Shown here piece after piece: positions 23,041 through 34,399 of a stretch of 64,000 nt of DNA. Each line of letters begins with the position of its first letter. Position 1 is the first letter of the stretch. Position numbers and translations under genes: made by a program. Location of the stretch: positions 10,876,238 to 10,940,237 of the forward strand of contig NC_066518.1 of NCBI RefSeq assembly GCF_024679095.1, read 5' to 3'. The notes below the pieces were generated by a model. The model did not search any database and was not told where the DNA came from. It was given only the letters and a program-made list of their open reading frames with translations. The DNA is from Eriocheir sinensis. Its lineage: Eukaryota; Arthropoda; Malacostraca; Decapoda; Varunidae.

Positions 23041-23600
23041 AGAAGGAGGGGGAGGGAAGGATGGTAGCAGGGAAGGGGTGGAGTAGTTATGAGGGAGGTA
23101 GGGAGGGTAGGAGAGAAGGGACTGGAGGAAGAAAAGGAAAGATAGGAGGAGAAGGGAGTGGTGGAGGAAAGAAGGTGTTTGGATAAAGGAATGAGGAAAG
23201 AAAGGGTAGAGAAGGACATATGAATAGAAAGGAAGAGGTTCAAAGGGTAGGGAGGGCAGGAAGGAGGGGGGGGGGGTGAGGATGAGGTGAGGGAGAGGAA
23301 ATCAGAAAGTAAGAAGGATAGGAAGGGAGGGGATCAAGAACGATAGAAAGGATAGGAGAGAAGAGGATGGGGAAGGTAAGGAAGGAAGGAAGGAAAGGCG
23401 TGGAAGAGGAGGAAAGGGAGTAATGGGAGAGAGAGAATCAGGGAGCAAAGATAATATAAAGGAAGGATATGATGGAAAGGAGGGGGGGGGGATAAGGAGA
23501 TTCAGATGACAAGGATGAGAGTAAGGAAGAAAGAGACTGGAGGTAAAGAGAGAGGAGGAGGAGGAGGAGGAGGAGGAGGAGGAGGGAAATATTAATGATG
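23041..23600. repeat. Purine-rich tract with (GGA)n
   Basis: G/A-rich degenerate sequence ending in a pure GGA run at about 23556-23585. Confidence 0.8.
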
Positions 23601-23987
23601 GGTGCGCGGATGCCTCAGACGCGCTAGATGTCATGAAGGAAAAGCTTGAGGTGATTAATAAGGAAGTGAGGCATTCCAGACCCTTCACCCCCACCCCCCT
23701 TTTTTCTCCTACCCCCCTTATAATGGAAATTCCTTATGGGGCGTGTGTCGAGTGATGGAGGGCATGTGTGTGGGGGGTTGGGTGGAGGGGTGGGGAAGGG
23801 GGAGGGAGTGAAGGTGTGTACTATGATGCTATCGGACTTTCACCTGCGCGTGAAGATAAGGACAGGTAGACAGGTAATGAGGGTCAGATCGATGCTATTA
23901 TACTCCACCTGCATTATGGTCCTTACAGGTAAACGTATTAACATATTCCTTACCACCTGCATGTTATCTTCCTACTCTGTATACCTA

Positions 23988-24893
23988 CTTTACCTTACCT
24001 TAAATGAGCTAACCTTATCTTACCTTCCTACCTATCTACCTACCTATACCTTACCTTACCTACCTTACCTTACCTTACCTTACCTTACCTTACCTAACCT
24101 AACCTTACCTTACCTTACCTTACCTTACCTTACCTTACCTTACCTTACCTTACCTAACCTAACCTAACCTAACCTAACCTTACCTTACCTCACCTTACCT
24201 TACCTAACCTAACCTAACCTAACCTAACCTAACCTAACCTTACCTTACCTTACCTTACCTTACCTTACCTTACCTTACCATACCTTACCTTACCTTACCT
24301 TACCTTACCTTACCTTACCTGACCTAACAACCTAACCTAACCAAACCTAACCTTACCTTACCTTACCTTACCTTTCCTAACCTAACCTAACCTAACCTTA
24401 CCTTACCTTACCTTACCTTACCTTACCTTACCTTACCTAACCTAACCTTACCTCACCTTACCTTATCTTACCTTACCTTACCTTACCTTCACCTACCTTA
24501 CCTTACCTTACCTTACCAATCCATACCTTACCTTACCTTACCTTATCTGACCTAACAACCTAACCTAACCTAACCTTACCTCACCTTACCTTACCTTACC
24601 TTACCTTACCTTACCTTACCTAACCTAACCTAACCTTACCTTACCTTACCTTCATTACCTTACCTTACCTTATCTTACCTTACCTTACCTTACCTTACCT
24701 AACCTTACCTTACCTTACCTTACATTACCTGACCTAACAACCTAATCTAACCTTACCTTACCTTACCTAACCTAACCTAACCTAACCTAACCTAACTTTG
24801 CCTTACCTTACTTTACCTTACCTTACCATACCTTCACCTACCTTACCATACCTTACCTTACCTTACCTTACCTTACCTTACCTTACCTTACCT
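23988..24893 (-). repeat. Interstitial telomere-like array (TTAGG/TAAGG)n
   Basis: About 900 bp of pentamers. CCTAA blocks (TTAGG on the minus strand, the arthropod telomere unit) alternate with CCTTA blocks (TAAGG, one base different). Rarer CCTCA, CCATA and CCTGA variants occur. A landmark, GACCTAACAACCTAA or close to it, recurs at 24321, 24549 and 24731, so larger segments of the array were duplicated internally. Unique DNA lies on both sides, so it is not a chromosome end. An (AC)n tract begins 16 bp after it. Confidence 0.95.
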
Positions 24894-24907
24894 CGCTTTC
24901 CATTTAC

Positions 24908-24909
<2 letters not shown>

Positions 24910-24984
<75 letters not shown>
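24910..24984. repeat. (AC)n microsatellite, 75 bp
   Basis: Pure AC run. Confidence 0.98.
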
Positions 24985-24986
<2 letters not shown>

Positions 24987-25079
24987 GGCGGATCTCACAC
25001 TCTAGTAAACAAGGGCAAAGAACGGCAGCTCCTCCTCAGCGGCCGTGACTAAGTACGTAGGAGGACATTAACTTTCTGA

Positions 25080-25265
25080 CCACTCTTCTTCCTCCTCCTG
25101 TTTTTCCTCTTCTTCCTCCCCCTCCTCTTCTTCCTCCCCCTCCTCTTTTTCCTCCTCCTCCTCCTCTTATTATTATTCCTCCTTTTTTGCTTCCTCCTCC
25201 TCTTATTATTATTCCTCCTTTTTTGCCTCCTCCTCCTCCTCCTCCTCCTCCTTCTCCTTCCATTT
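25080..25265. repeat. (CCT)n-rich tract with a 36-bp-scale duplication
   Basis: CTCCTC-rich. The segment CTCTTATTATTATTCCTCC followed by TTTTTTGC occurs twice, about 36 bp apart (near 25162 and 25198). Confidence 0.85.
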
Positions 25266-25439
25266 TACTTACTACTCTCTTCGTCCGCACATGATAGCCT
25301 TCCACCCTCACCTTCTCTCCATCTTTATTCTTTTTCACTTTTCCTTGCTCCTCACACGCATAGTCTCTTATTCATCTTGCCTTTCTCCTTTAAACGTCTC
25401 TTTGTTGTTCTTTCTTCTCACACACTCCCAGCTTTAACT

Positions 25440-25795
25440 ACCTTGTTCTTCAATTGCATAACGAACATGGTAATCTGCAGGAGTCCAGTCAGCTTACACA
25501 GAGCAGGTTTTAAAAATAGCTAAGCCTTTCTATTCTTCCTATTGATGATTTTTTCTAACCTTTACTTGTAGGCGTTTATCGCATTGGCACTCACCACACG
25601 ACTGCCAAGCCTGTTCCACTCATCACCACTCCATTAGTCTCTTGCATGCGACTTTGTTGAAACTGTACTTATCCAACTCAAACCCATCACTACGTGTCCT
25701 CTCCTGCTTTCTTACTACAATAACCTTGACATCACCCTTATTGAAGCCCTTTATCAGTTTGTAAAATCAATCAAGTCTCCTGGCAGTAAGTAGCG
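25440..25795 (-). pseudogene. LINE C-terminal fragment, third family member
   Basis: On the minus strand this reads LIKGFNKGD, ERTRSDGFELDKYSF, then after a frameshift EWNRLGSRVVSANAINAYK. The W-N-x-L...V-V-x-A-x-x-I-N-x-[FY]-K pattern is the usual end of CR1-like LINE polymerases, as in the elements at 16.2 and 44.6 kb. Only the last roughly 80 codons remain. It carries a stop and frameshift near 25625-25635, and a family B fragment adjoins its upstream side. Divergent from both other LINEs. Confidence 0.7.
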
Positions 25796-25870
25796 GGCTT
25801 TTTTTTCCATTATTGTTTTTTTTTAAGTCCTTGATCTGTCTCCTTTGCTGTAAAAAAAAAAAAAAGCAAA
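25796..25870 (+). mobile_element. Family B fragment, copy 4
   Basis: AGCGGGCTTTTTTTTCC, then CTTGATCTGTCTCCTTTGCT and GTAAAAA: the 3' half of family B in forward orientation. Confidence 0.6.
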
Positions 25871-26143
25871 CGTACGCTTTTAAGCTTATCCTTATATGTC
25901 TAGTTTTCAACCTGAGAATAGATTTGCCATCCTTCCCTACACAGATCCTAACATGTGAAGTCCATTATATAAAAAAAGACCATAAATGAACTGCAAAATA
26001 AACCAAAGTCTGACTAATGCTAAATGACTAATGCTTAATGACCTCATTGCTTCTTTTACTGTCGCTCCTTGTAATGAAACCCAGTACCCCCTCCCCCTCT
26101 CCCTCACCAGTCATTCTCCTCATCCCTCCCTTCTTAGCTCGCC

Positions 26144-26460
26144 CCACTCCCTCCATTCCGTCATATTTATCCACATCTCATTATCTCTCTCGTCTCTCCC
26201 TCCTACTTAGTCCTGTTCCTTCTTTCCTCCCTCCTCTTTTCTTCCTCCTTTATTACCTCTCCACTCCCTCCTTTCCGTCATACTTATCCACATCTCATTA
26301 TCTCACTCGTCTCTCCTTCTTTCCTCCCTCCCGTCCTTTCCTTCCCTCCTCCTTTATTACCTCTCCACTCCCTCCTTTCCGTCATACTTATCCACATCTC
26401 ATTTTCTCTCTCGTCTCTCCTTCCTGCTTAGCCCTGTTCCTCCTCTCCTCCCTCCCGTCC
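26144..26460. repeat. Minisatellite, unit 104-117 bp, three copies
   Basis: CCACTCCCTCC(A/T)TTCCGTCATA starts at 26144, 26261 and 26365. Each is followed by TTATCCACATCTCATT and then TCGTCTCTCC. Confidence 0.9.
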
Positions 26461-27776
26461 TTCTCTCCTTCCCTCCCGCCCACAGCTATTGTCTTCCCTG
26501 AGCCCCTACACCGTCATCCTATTCTCCTCCTCTCCCTCCGTCTCCTCCTCCCTCGTTCACGTCTCCTCAACATGACCCTCTCCTCCCACATAATCGTGTC
26601 ATTCTCTCCTCTCTTTTCTCTCTCTCTCGCCTCTCCTTTCCTTCCTTCCATTCTTAACCCTCCAGTCCCTCCCTCTCCTTGCCTTGCCTCACTCCCTCTC
26701 TTTCCTCCCTCTCTCTCTGTACTTTATTATGCCTCCTCCTTCTCTTTTTTTCTTCTATACCTCCTCTTCCTCGTCGTTTCTCCCTCTTCTATCATTCTGT
26801 CCGAGCTCTTTATTTTCTTATTTTCTTCCTACGTTTATTCAGTTCCTTCCATCTTTTTTTCGTTTTTTACTTAATTTCTTCCTCTATAACTTCTTTCTCT
26901 TCTTGTTGAATTCCTGAGGTCTTTATTCTTTCCTTCATTTTTTTCTTTTTTTTGTTTCTTGTTATTTTTCTTTATTTTTTTCTTTTGTGCTTTTTCTTTT
27001 TTCTTCTTATTTTCTTAACAAGCATCTCTCCCTTTCAATCTACCCTTCCTTCCTTCCTTCCTTCCTTTTTCCTTCCTTCCTTCCTTCCTTCTTTCCCTCC
27101 CTCCTTCCTTCCTTCCTTCCTTCCTTCCTTCCTTCCTTCTTTCTTCTGCTTCTTTTTTTGCCTTTTCCCTTTCCATTTTAACGCTCTTTCACTCTTCTTC
27201 CCACCATATCAGTACCATTTTCATCCTCTTCTTTTGATTCCGTTCTATTCTCCTCATTCCTATCCATCCACCCTTCCTTCCTTCCTTCCTTCCTTCCTTC
27301 CTTCCCTCCCTCCCTACCCTTACCCCTACCTTTGTTATTCCCTTGCTTCTTTTCCTATCCCTACGCCTCCCCGCCACAACCTTGCCTCTCCTATACAATG
27401 TTCCTTGATCTCTCCTTGCCTATTATGCCTGTTGTTTGTGTTCCTTTATCTCCTTCTTCTACTTCCTCTACTATGACTCACCTCTTACAAATACCATAAA
27501 CTTTTATCTACCTCATACCTTCCTCTTTACTAACCTAACCGTGAGTATTTTCCTATTATCCTATGCATTATTTCTTTCCTTCACTTATCATGACTTCTAC
27601 CTCCACACATGAATCGTCCTTTTCTTCTTCCCTTCCTTCCTTCTCTCCCTTATTCCATCCCTTCGTCTATTCCCCTCATTCCTGTCCCTACACTATGCAC
27701 TGGCTCGTTTTTCACTATACCATGTGTATGTTCCCACCCGAAGCAGTAACTATTCTTCCTTTCCTTACCTGTATAC
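26461..27776. repeat. Pyrimidine-rich tract with (CCTT)n
   Basis: C/T-rich over more than 1 kb, with CCTT tetramer arrays at about 27040-27140 and 27270-27312. The Leu/Ser/Phe/Pro frames are readings of these. Confidence 0.9.
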
Positions 27777-27968
27777 CAACCTTACCTTACCTTAAATTAC
27801 CTTACCTTACCTTACCTTACCTTACTCAACCAAACCCAACCCAACCCAACCCAACCCAAGCCAACCTAACCTAACCTAACCTAACCTAACCTAACCTAAC
27901 CTAACCTAACCTAACCTAACCTAACCTAACCTGACCTGACCTGACCTGACCTAACCTAACCTAACCTA
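27777..27968 (-). repeat. Second telomere-like array with four variant blocks
   Basis: In order on the + strand: CCTTA, then CCCAA (about 27834-27860), then CCTAA (to about 27930), CCTGA (27931-27949), and CCTAA again. It has the same orientation as the array 2.9 kb to the left. Confidence 0.95.
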
Positions 27969-27989
27969 GTCCAGATCGATCCATCATTC

Positions 27990-28430
27990 TCTGCTTCTCA
28001 CCTTGATTTCTTCCTTTCTTCCTTCCTCTATTCATTCATTCATTCGTTCATTATTTGTTTGCTTCCTTCCTTCCTTCCTTCCTTCCTTGCTTTCTTCCTG
28101 CCATCCTTCCCTCACCCACTCCCTTCCCACATTGTTCCCCCTGTGTTATCCTTTCCTTGACTACCTCCCCCCATCCATACACCTTCCTTCTTATCCTTTC
28201 CTTTCCTTACAGTCCCTTCCCTGCCCTAACATTCCCTTCCCTTCCCTTCCCATTCCTTCCCTTCCGTTTCTCTTTTCTTTTATTTTGCTTTATTTATTTG
28301 TTTTTCTTTTTCCTTTACATTTTTCCCTTCCCTTTCCTTCCCTTCCCTTTCATTTGTCTCTCTCCTTCCTTCCCACCTCAAGCGTCCTCTTTCCCTTCCT
28401 CCCTTCCACCATGGGCCTCTGAAAGTTTGT
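27990..28430. repeat. Pyrimidine-rich tract, CCTT and TTCCC repeats
   Basis: CCTT runs at about 28060-28090 and TTCCC pentamers at about 28225-28265 and 28325-28350. Confidence 0.85.
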
Positions 28431-28436
28431 TCCTAG

Positions 28437-28517
28437 TCACGCTGCGTCGCCCAGCACACCTCTCGGCGGACCGGCGTTTTGCGGGCAGATCGTGGGCGTC
28501 CGTGTGTTTGCCTACAG
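28437..28517 (+). CDS. Candidate 81-bp internal exon
   Basis: A kilobase pyrimidine tract ends in TTGTTCCTAG (acceptor at 28436) and 81 bp later a consensus donor CTACAG|GTGAGG (28517/28518). The segment is CpG-rich, exactly 27 codons long, and open in all three + frames. One reading ends G-P-A-F-C-G-Q-I-V-G-V-R-V-F-A-Y. No family is recognised. Paired good splice sites around a GC-rich block are the only support; GC-rich blocks of this size are often open by chance. Confidence 0.25.
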
Positions 28518-28633
28518 GTGAGGGAGAGGTGTGGGTGAGGGTGCTGGAGGAGACAGTGACGGGGAAAAGGGGGCTCGGGAGGGGCATAAAGAGCTTCCCT
28601 GATGGATGTGACCAGCGTGTGAACCTCTCTTTC

Positions 28634-28660
28634 TTCTCTCTCTCTCTGTCTCTTTCTTTT

Positions 28661-28702
<42 letters not shown>
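28634..28702. repeat. (CT)n microsatellite
   Basis: CT run with TTTCTTT interruptions in its first third. Confidence 0.95.
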
Positions 28703-28704
<2 letters not shown>

Positions 28705-29039
28705 TAATGGTAAATAAAGTCGGGAGAAAGATGTGTATAGAATTAAATAGATAAATACAAAAAGAGAGAGAGAATAGAAAATAGAATAAAAATAAATGCA
28801 GGTTGCGGAAATAATGATGATGTTTGAGGTGCATAAGGTGACGTGGTTGGCAAACAAGGAAACGTTCATATATATAAAAAAACAAGAAAAGAAAGATTTT
28901 TAAACGGTAACCCTGTGTTTGTAAAAGGGCAGGAATTCACGTATCGTTAAAACCAAGAAAAAAAAATAAAGATTAAACTATACTAACGATAAAGCAAAAC
29001 GAAGAAGTAGTAAATATAACCAAAAAATAACATGACAGT

Positions 29040-29450
29040 GATTCATAGCCAGTATTGGAAAAGAGAATGGGAAGGTAGAGAGGAGTGGAATAAAGAAGGG
29101 AAGGGAAGGCGGTGCAGGAATAGAGGGAGGATAGGAAAGAAATGGGTTGGAGATGTGAAGGTGAAGGGTAACAAATGGAGGAAGATTGAATAGGAACAAA
29201 AGGATGAAAGTGGGAGTTGAAAGGAAAGAAGTGAAGGAGGATATGGAGGATAGGAGTAAAGGGGGTTTAGAGGGTAGGGAGAATAGGAGGAAAAAAAGGG
29301 ATGCTTGAGGCGAATGAGGATAGGGTAGGATAAAATGAAAGTGGTGGAGGAAGTTGAACCAGTTAAATAGAAGAATAAAAGGTGATATAGGACTGCAGGG
29401 GCTTAACATATGAGTAAAAAGAGCATCAAATAAGCAGGTCACCAACATCA
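29040..29450. repeat. Purine-rich block 1
   Basis: G/A-rich degenerate sequence. The minus-strand Ser/Leu/Pro frames are compositional. Confidence 0.75.
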
Positions 29451-29489
29451 GGTCTCAAAAAAAAAAAGATCAGGAAAAAAGAAAAAAAA

Positions 29490-29670
29490 AAGCAGAGTCC
29501 AGACCAAGACACACTAATGGGCCGATTCGCCACGCCGGGGAAACGAGTTAAACATTCAATTACAGCAGAAAATAAATAGCAGGCAGAGTCCGTCCCTCCA
29601 TCACGGCCTCTATAAAGGAGAGCTAACGGTGCCCCACATCTGGCGGCGGCGAGGGCGGGGCGGGGGCGGA
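29490..29670. other. Unique island with TATAAA and CpG cluster
   Basis: Simple-repeat-free island between purine blocks. It contains CATTCAATTACAGC and CTCTATAAAGGAG (TATAAA at 29611-29616), followed by a CpG-rich GGCGGCGGCGAGGGCGG stretch. Either a small regulatory element or a promoter; no downstream exon is evident. Confidence 0.25.
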
Positions 29671-31200
29671 GGGGATGGCGGGGGTGGGGTGGGAAGGCGA
29701 GGGTGTGGGTGGCGAGGGCGAAAGTAGGGACAGAGGGAAAGGGAAAGAGTGAGTAGGAGGAGGAGGAGGAGGAGGAGGAGGAGGGCAAGACATGACATAG
29801 GGTATAGGGTAGAGGGCGGAGCTTAGGATTGTGGGTGGAAAAGGAAGGAAGAAGGGAGGGAGGAAGAGGAAGGGTATGGGAAAGGGGTGATTGAGTGGTG
29901 AGGGAGGGGACGGAGGTAAGGGAGAGAAAGAGAAGGAAGGGAATAATGACAAGGGAGGTGCAGGGTAGTGTGGATGGTGAAAGGAGTGAAAGAAAGAGTG
30001 AAAATAGAAAGAAGAGAGGAGGGAGGAAAGATAGGAAAGATAGATACGGTAAGAAGGGAATAGGAAAGGGAGGAGGGAGAGGAAAAAAAATGAAAAGGGA
30101 GAGGAGGGACATGGATGCTGGAAGGAGTCGATGATAAGGAAGAGAAAGGAGAGAATAAATAAGAGAAAAAAAAATGAAGGGAGAGAAAGAGGAGGGAAGG
30201 AGCAGAATATGATAATGAAGGGGGAGGAGCAGGGAGTGTAGAGATGATGTATGGGAGGGAGGAAGAAAGGAAGCGGAGGAAAGGAGAAGCTACGTCGGAG
30301 GAGAGAGAAAGAGAGAGGAGGCGGGAGATGACCCATAGGCAGATATTAGAGAGAGAAGGTAGAGAAGGTTATGCTGGCGAAGGTGATGGATTAGAACTTT
30401 AGCGGTGGGAAGAGGAACTGAAGAGGGAGATAGGGAGGAGAGGAGGGAGAGATAGGGAAGAGAAGAGAAGAGGAAGGAAAGGTCGGGCGTGGACGTGAAG
30501 GTAAGAGGGATTAAGAGAGGCGGAGGTAAGGCTGAGGTTTGGAGGGAAAAAGAAGTAAAGAAGGAGGAGGACGCTGATTCTGAGGTGAAGTGGGTGGGAA
30601 AGGGAGAGAGATATATGGAGGGAGAGATAAGAGGTGAGAAGGGCGGGGGAGTGTTAGTAGGGAGGTCGTTGGAGGAAAAGGAGGAGGAAAGAAGAGGAGG
30701 AGGAGAGGTTTGATATGAATAGGAGAATTGAGTCACAAAAGGAAACGAATAACATCGGGGAGGAGCAATAAAGGATAGGACGATAAGGAACACAATTCAG
30801 CTACAAAATTTTACGACTGGGACAGAAAAAAGTTACGAGGAAGGAGTACGAGTGAAATTAAATAACTGGAAGACATAAAAATCATACAAGAAGGGGAAGA
30901 GTGAGAGGAAGAAGAAGAAGAAGAAGAAGAAGAAAAAGAAGAAGATGGAGAAGAAGAAAAAAAAGAAAGGGAGAGAAATGAAAAGAGAAAAATAAATAGA
31001 AAAGAAAAGAATGGAAAAGAAGGGAAGAAAAAGAAGAAACAAAAGAAGAAAGAAAAAGAAAAGGAAGAAAAACAATACTCACTAAGAATCTTGCACGTGA
31101 GAGAGGAAGAGAAAAAATAAGAGAAGAAAGAAAAGGAGGAGGAGGAGGAGGAAGAAGAAGAAGAAGAAGAAGAAAAAAAAAACATCGCATGAGAAGTAAA
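29671..31200. repeat. Purine-rich block 2 with (GGA)n and (GAA)n
   Basis: About 1.5 kb of G/A-rich DNA, with pure GGA at 29758-29784 and GAA runs at about 30908-30945 and 31147-31172. Poly-Ser/Phe/Pro frames on the minus strand are artefacts. Confidence 0.9.
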
Positions 31201-31461
31201 CGTTTGAATATATAGAATTTTTTTTTTTTTTATTTCTTTTTTTCTTTTTCTTACCTTTAGTCGCAAGTTGAGGCGGAAAGGGGATTTAAAATGTGGTCAC
31301 TGGGGAAGGTGCTATTGTAGGGGACGCTTGGAAGGGGGGGAGGGGGAGGCTGAAAGGGGACCACACGGCCAGCTGGGGCGAGGGACATTTAAGGAGGGGG
31401 GGGGGGGGGAGGAGGACTTGATAGAGAGTCGGATTAGGTGGGCAGCACGTCTATTGGTAAT

Positions 31462-31463
<2 letters not shown>

Positions 31464-31501
<38 letters not shown>

Positions 31502-31580
31502 GAAGCTTCTTTCCTCCGCTTTCTTCCTCCGCTTCCTTCCCATACAGACAGACAGACACAGGCAGACAGACAGACAGACG
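31464..31580. repeat. (GA)n and (CAGA)n microsatellites
   Basis: GA run at 31464-31500 and CAGA/GACA tetramers at about 31545-31580. Confidence 0.95.
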
Positions 31581-31699
31581 GTTTTCCTCCCACGCTAAAA
31601 ATATTTCCCTCCTTCTGGTTAATCTTAAGATAAATGAGGGTGTGGGTGCCGCGAGGGGGTGGTGGCGGCGGTGGGGGCAAGGGTCGGGAAGGGCGGGGG

Positions 31700-32460
31700 C
31701 GTAGACGGTAATGGGCCTGTAACACCTTATGCCGCCACCCCTGCCACTAGTCCCTTCTCCCCCTGCCTCCCCCTTCCTTTCCTCCTGCCAGCCACCCTTC
31801 AGGAACCCCGGCGCCCCATTGTGATCCTTGGTGTTGCGGAGTCACGAAACATTTTTGCAATCCTTCATTTGTTATTACCTTATACCACCTCCCCTGTCCC
31901 TGCCCCTGCCCCATGTCTCGACCCTTGCCTCCACCCCTACCTCAGCCCTCCCTCATATCTACCGCCTCCCTTTTAAACCCCTCATATTACCCTTGACCCT
32001 GCCTCTACCATAGCCACACCGCCCCTGCCAATCCATATTCCTTTTACTACCACCTTACTCCTTACCCTTCCATGCCCTGTTCTATCTCCCCTGCCCTTCT
32101 ATTCCTTATCTTACCACTCCTTACCCTCTCCTGCCCTGTCCTATCACCCCTGCCCTTCAATACCCTTCTTTATTACCACCCCTGCCCCTCAATACCCTTC
32201 TTTATTACCACCCCTGCCCCTCAATACCCTTCTTTCTTACCACCCCTGCCCTTCAATAAGCTACCTCACCACTCCTGCCCTTCCATGCCCTCCCTTCCTA
32301 CCGCCCTTTGCCCCTTCCTCCCTACCACTCCTGCCCTTTCCCTAATACCCTAATATCTCCGCTCTCAATACCTCATCCTAGCACCACTGCCCTTCAATAA
32401 CCTACCCTATCCCACCCACCCCTTCCATGGCCTTCAATACCCTTCCTTCCTCCCGCCCCT
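31700..32460. repeat. C-rich tract with a 32-bp minisatellite
   Basis: CAATACCCTTCTTTATTACC repeats with an exact 32-bp period at 32158, 32190 and 32222, with a decayed fourth start at 32254. Related CCTGCCCTTC-type units spread over 31890-32460. Confidence 0.9.
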
Positions 32461-32469
32461 TGCCCTTGC

Positions 32470-32700
32470 TGCCTCATTACGCCGCCGACGAAGCTCATCT
32501 CGCCGGCTGTCTTGGTGATCAGTGGACTCAAACATCACTTTATCTTCCCCTCCGAGGCCTAAAGACCCGCAGGCTGCACGCGGCGAAGCCAAAGAGGGAA
32601 GGCAGGCAGGCAGGAAGGCCGGCCGTTAGTTGGCGTCCACGGCGCGGAAAGAAAAATTCCCTTCCTTCGGCGGTGGAATGCGCGAGGTCATCTATCTAGT
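32470..32700. other. CpG-rich unique island
   Basis: CpG-rich and simple-repeat-free apart from GGCAGGCAGGCAGG. One + frame is open for about 70 codons, with no start or splice context that convinces. Confidence 0.25.
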
Positions 32701-33300
32701 GTTAAGGCGATGGTCTGCTTGTTTGCTATATCTCGATGCAGTTTGGCATCGGAATTAGTTGGTCAGACGATGTTTTAGTGTTGGATGTTTTAAAGTTTGA
32801 GGTCATGTGATGGTTTTGAGGTGTTTGATCTTTATTTGTGTGTGTACGTGTGTATGTGTGCTTAGTATGTATTGACAGGAGTTATATTTGAATTTGTGAG
32901 CGTTGAGGAGTGAGTGGTTGTGACGGTGGAGGTAGTGATGGTGATTGTAGTTATGGAGGAGGGGGAGGTAGAGAAGGTGGAAGTAGGAGGGGGAGGGGAA
33001 GGAGGAGGAGGAGTAATTCAGTGTGGAGGAATGTGTCTGAGAGGCGAGGAGAGGCGGGCGTGTTTGCACCAGAGAGCACGCTGAAAGGGAAGTCCTGGCG
33101 CGGGGAAGAAAAGGTGATTCAAAGCCAAAAGAAAATAAAAAAAGACAGAAAGAAAAGGAGAATGAGGACCCGGAGAAGGAGGAGGAGGAGGAGGAGGAGA
33201 AGGGGGAAGAAGAGAAGAAGAAGAAGGATGAGTACACGAAGGAGGAGGACCAGGAAGAGTAGAAAGAAGAGGTGGACGAGGAGGAGGAGGGTAATTTGAG
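32701..33300. repeat. T/G-rich sequence then purine (GGA)n tract
   Basis: GT-rich to about 32935, then GGA/GAA-rich to 33300 with pure GGA near 33178-33200. Confidence 0.75.
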
Positions 33301-33650
33301 GTAAAAACAGACAGAACAAAGTAACACTCCATATTAACCCGGGTAGTCTTTCCCAAACACTCATCCCGTTCCGACCCACACGCACACCCACCCACACCCA
33401 CACCCATCCACTCACACCCACACAGAACCCCAATCCAGCACTCCACACCGGGCCAGAGACTCCTCCAGCGGTCTTAGAATAAAAACGAGGGCCCTTGAGT
33501 AGTCTGGAAGTGTTTGTTCGTATATTTTGTGGAGTGGACGCGAGGATTCGAACGCTGGCCACGGCTTGGACCTCGCGACATCTGGGTAGTGGAGGCGAGG
33601 TGGTCCGTGGTGTCATTGTCCGTCCCATCCCAACATCCGCTTAGCTTAAT
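33301..33650. other. Unique sequence with a lone tRNA B-box-like motif
   Basis: A CCCACA-rich patch at 33370-33425. At about 33549-33559 the minus strand reads CGTTCGAATCC, a Pol III B box, but no A box lies at the correct distance, so a tRNA or SINE call is not made. Confidence 0.3.
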
Positions 33651-34330
33651 GTGCGAGGGAAAGGAAAATGGGAGGGAAAGAGAGGGAAAAATAGCAGGGG
33701 ATGAAAAAAAGAGAAACATGGGTTGCCTGTGAATAGAAAGAAGAGTGGTAGGGGAACGAGGAGGAGGAGGAGGTGGGTAGGTTGTAAGGGATAAAAAAAA
33801 GTTGTAATAGGACATAGAAGGTTGGGATTAAGATGTTGAAATATGAGAAAGGAGGAAGAGTAAGATTATACGGGACATCTGTGAAGGTCGTAGAGAGAGA
33901 AAGTGTGAAGCTGTAGAACGAAAGGGAAAACATAGGTAAAAGAAAGGTTGTATTGATGTAAGAGAAGAGAAATAAACCAACAGACTTTTTAACACGGAAA
34001 TAACAATCGGAAAATTACCCCGGTGCAAAAAAAAAAAAAAAAAAAAAAAAAAATTGTAGCGGTTCCGGAAGAAGATAATATTAAATAACAGGACAAAAAA
34101 AAAAGATAGTGGAATTAAAAGCAGGAAGCGAAAACAAGAAAAAAAAAGAAAGGAAAGGGTCGACAATAAAAACCGGACGTGAAAATGCACAAAATGATAC
34201 AGGATTAGAATAATGGGCGCGAGAGGAGCAGCAGGAAGCACTTATCCACAGATGCTGAAAATAAAGATTGGTTAGGGAGAGTGGTACCGTGTGTGTGTGG
34301 GGCGGGGGGGGGAGAGGGGGAGAGGGGGGG
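33651..34330. repeat. Purine-rich tract with poly-A
   Basis: G/A-rich degenerate sequence, with a 28-base poly-A at about 34026-34053 and a G-run block at 34299-34335. Confidence 0.8.
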
Positions 34331-34399
34331 AGAAAAGATATACTGAAACTTATAGTATTCACCCCCTTGGAGAGTCACGCACACACGCACGCACACACA

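Noticed and set aside
22842..23186. Exon starting after TTAATGGCAG
   Set aside because: Frame is open but runs into purine-rich repeat without a donor, and a competing frame is also open; kept only as a weak note.
23988..24893. CRISPR-like periodic array
   Set aside because: Period is five bases with no spacers; it is a telomeric pentamer array in eukaryotic DNA.
23988..24893. True chromosome end
   Set aside because: Unique sequence continues on both sides, and the array is degenerate and duplicated internally.
33540..33620. tRNA gene on the minus strand
   Set aside because: Only a B-box-like CGTTCGAATCC is present; no A box at the right distance and no pairing acceptor stem.
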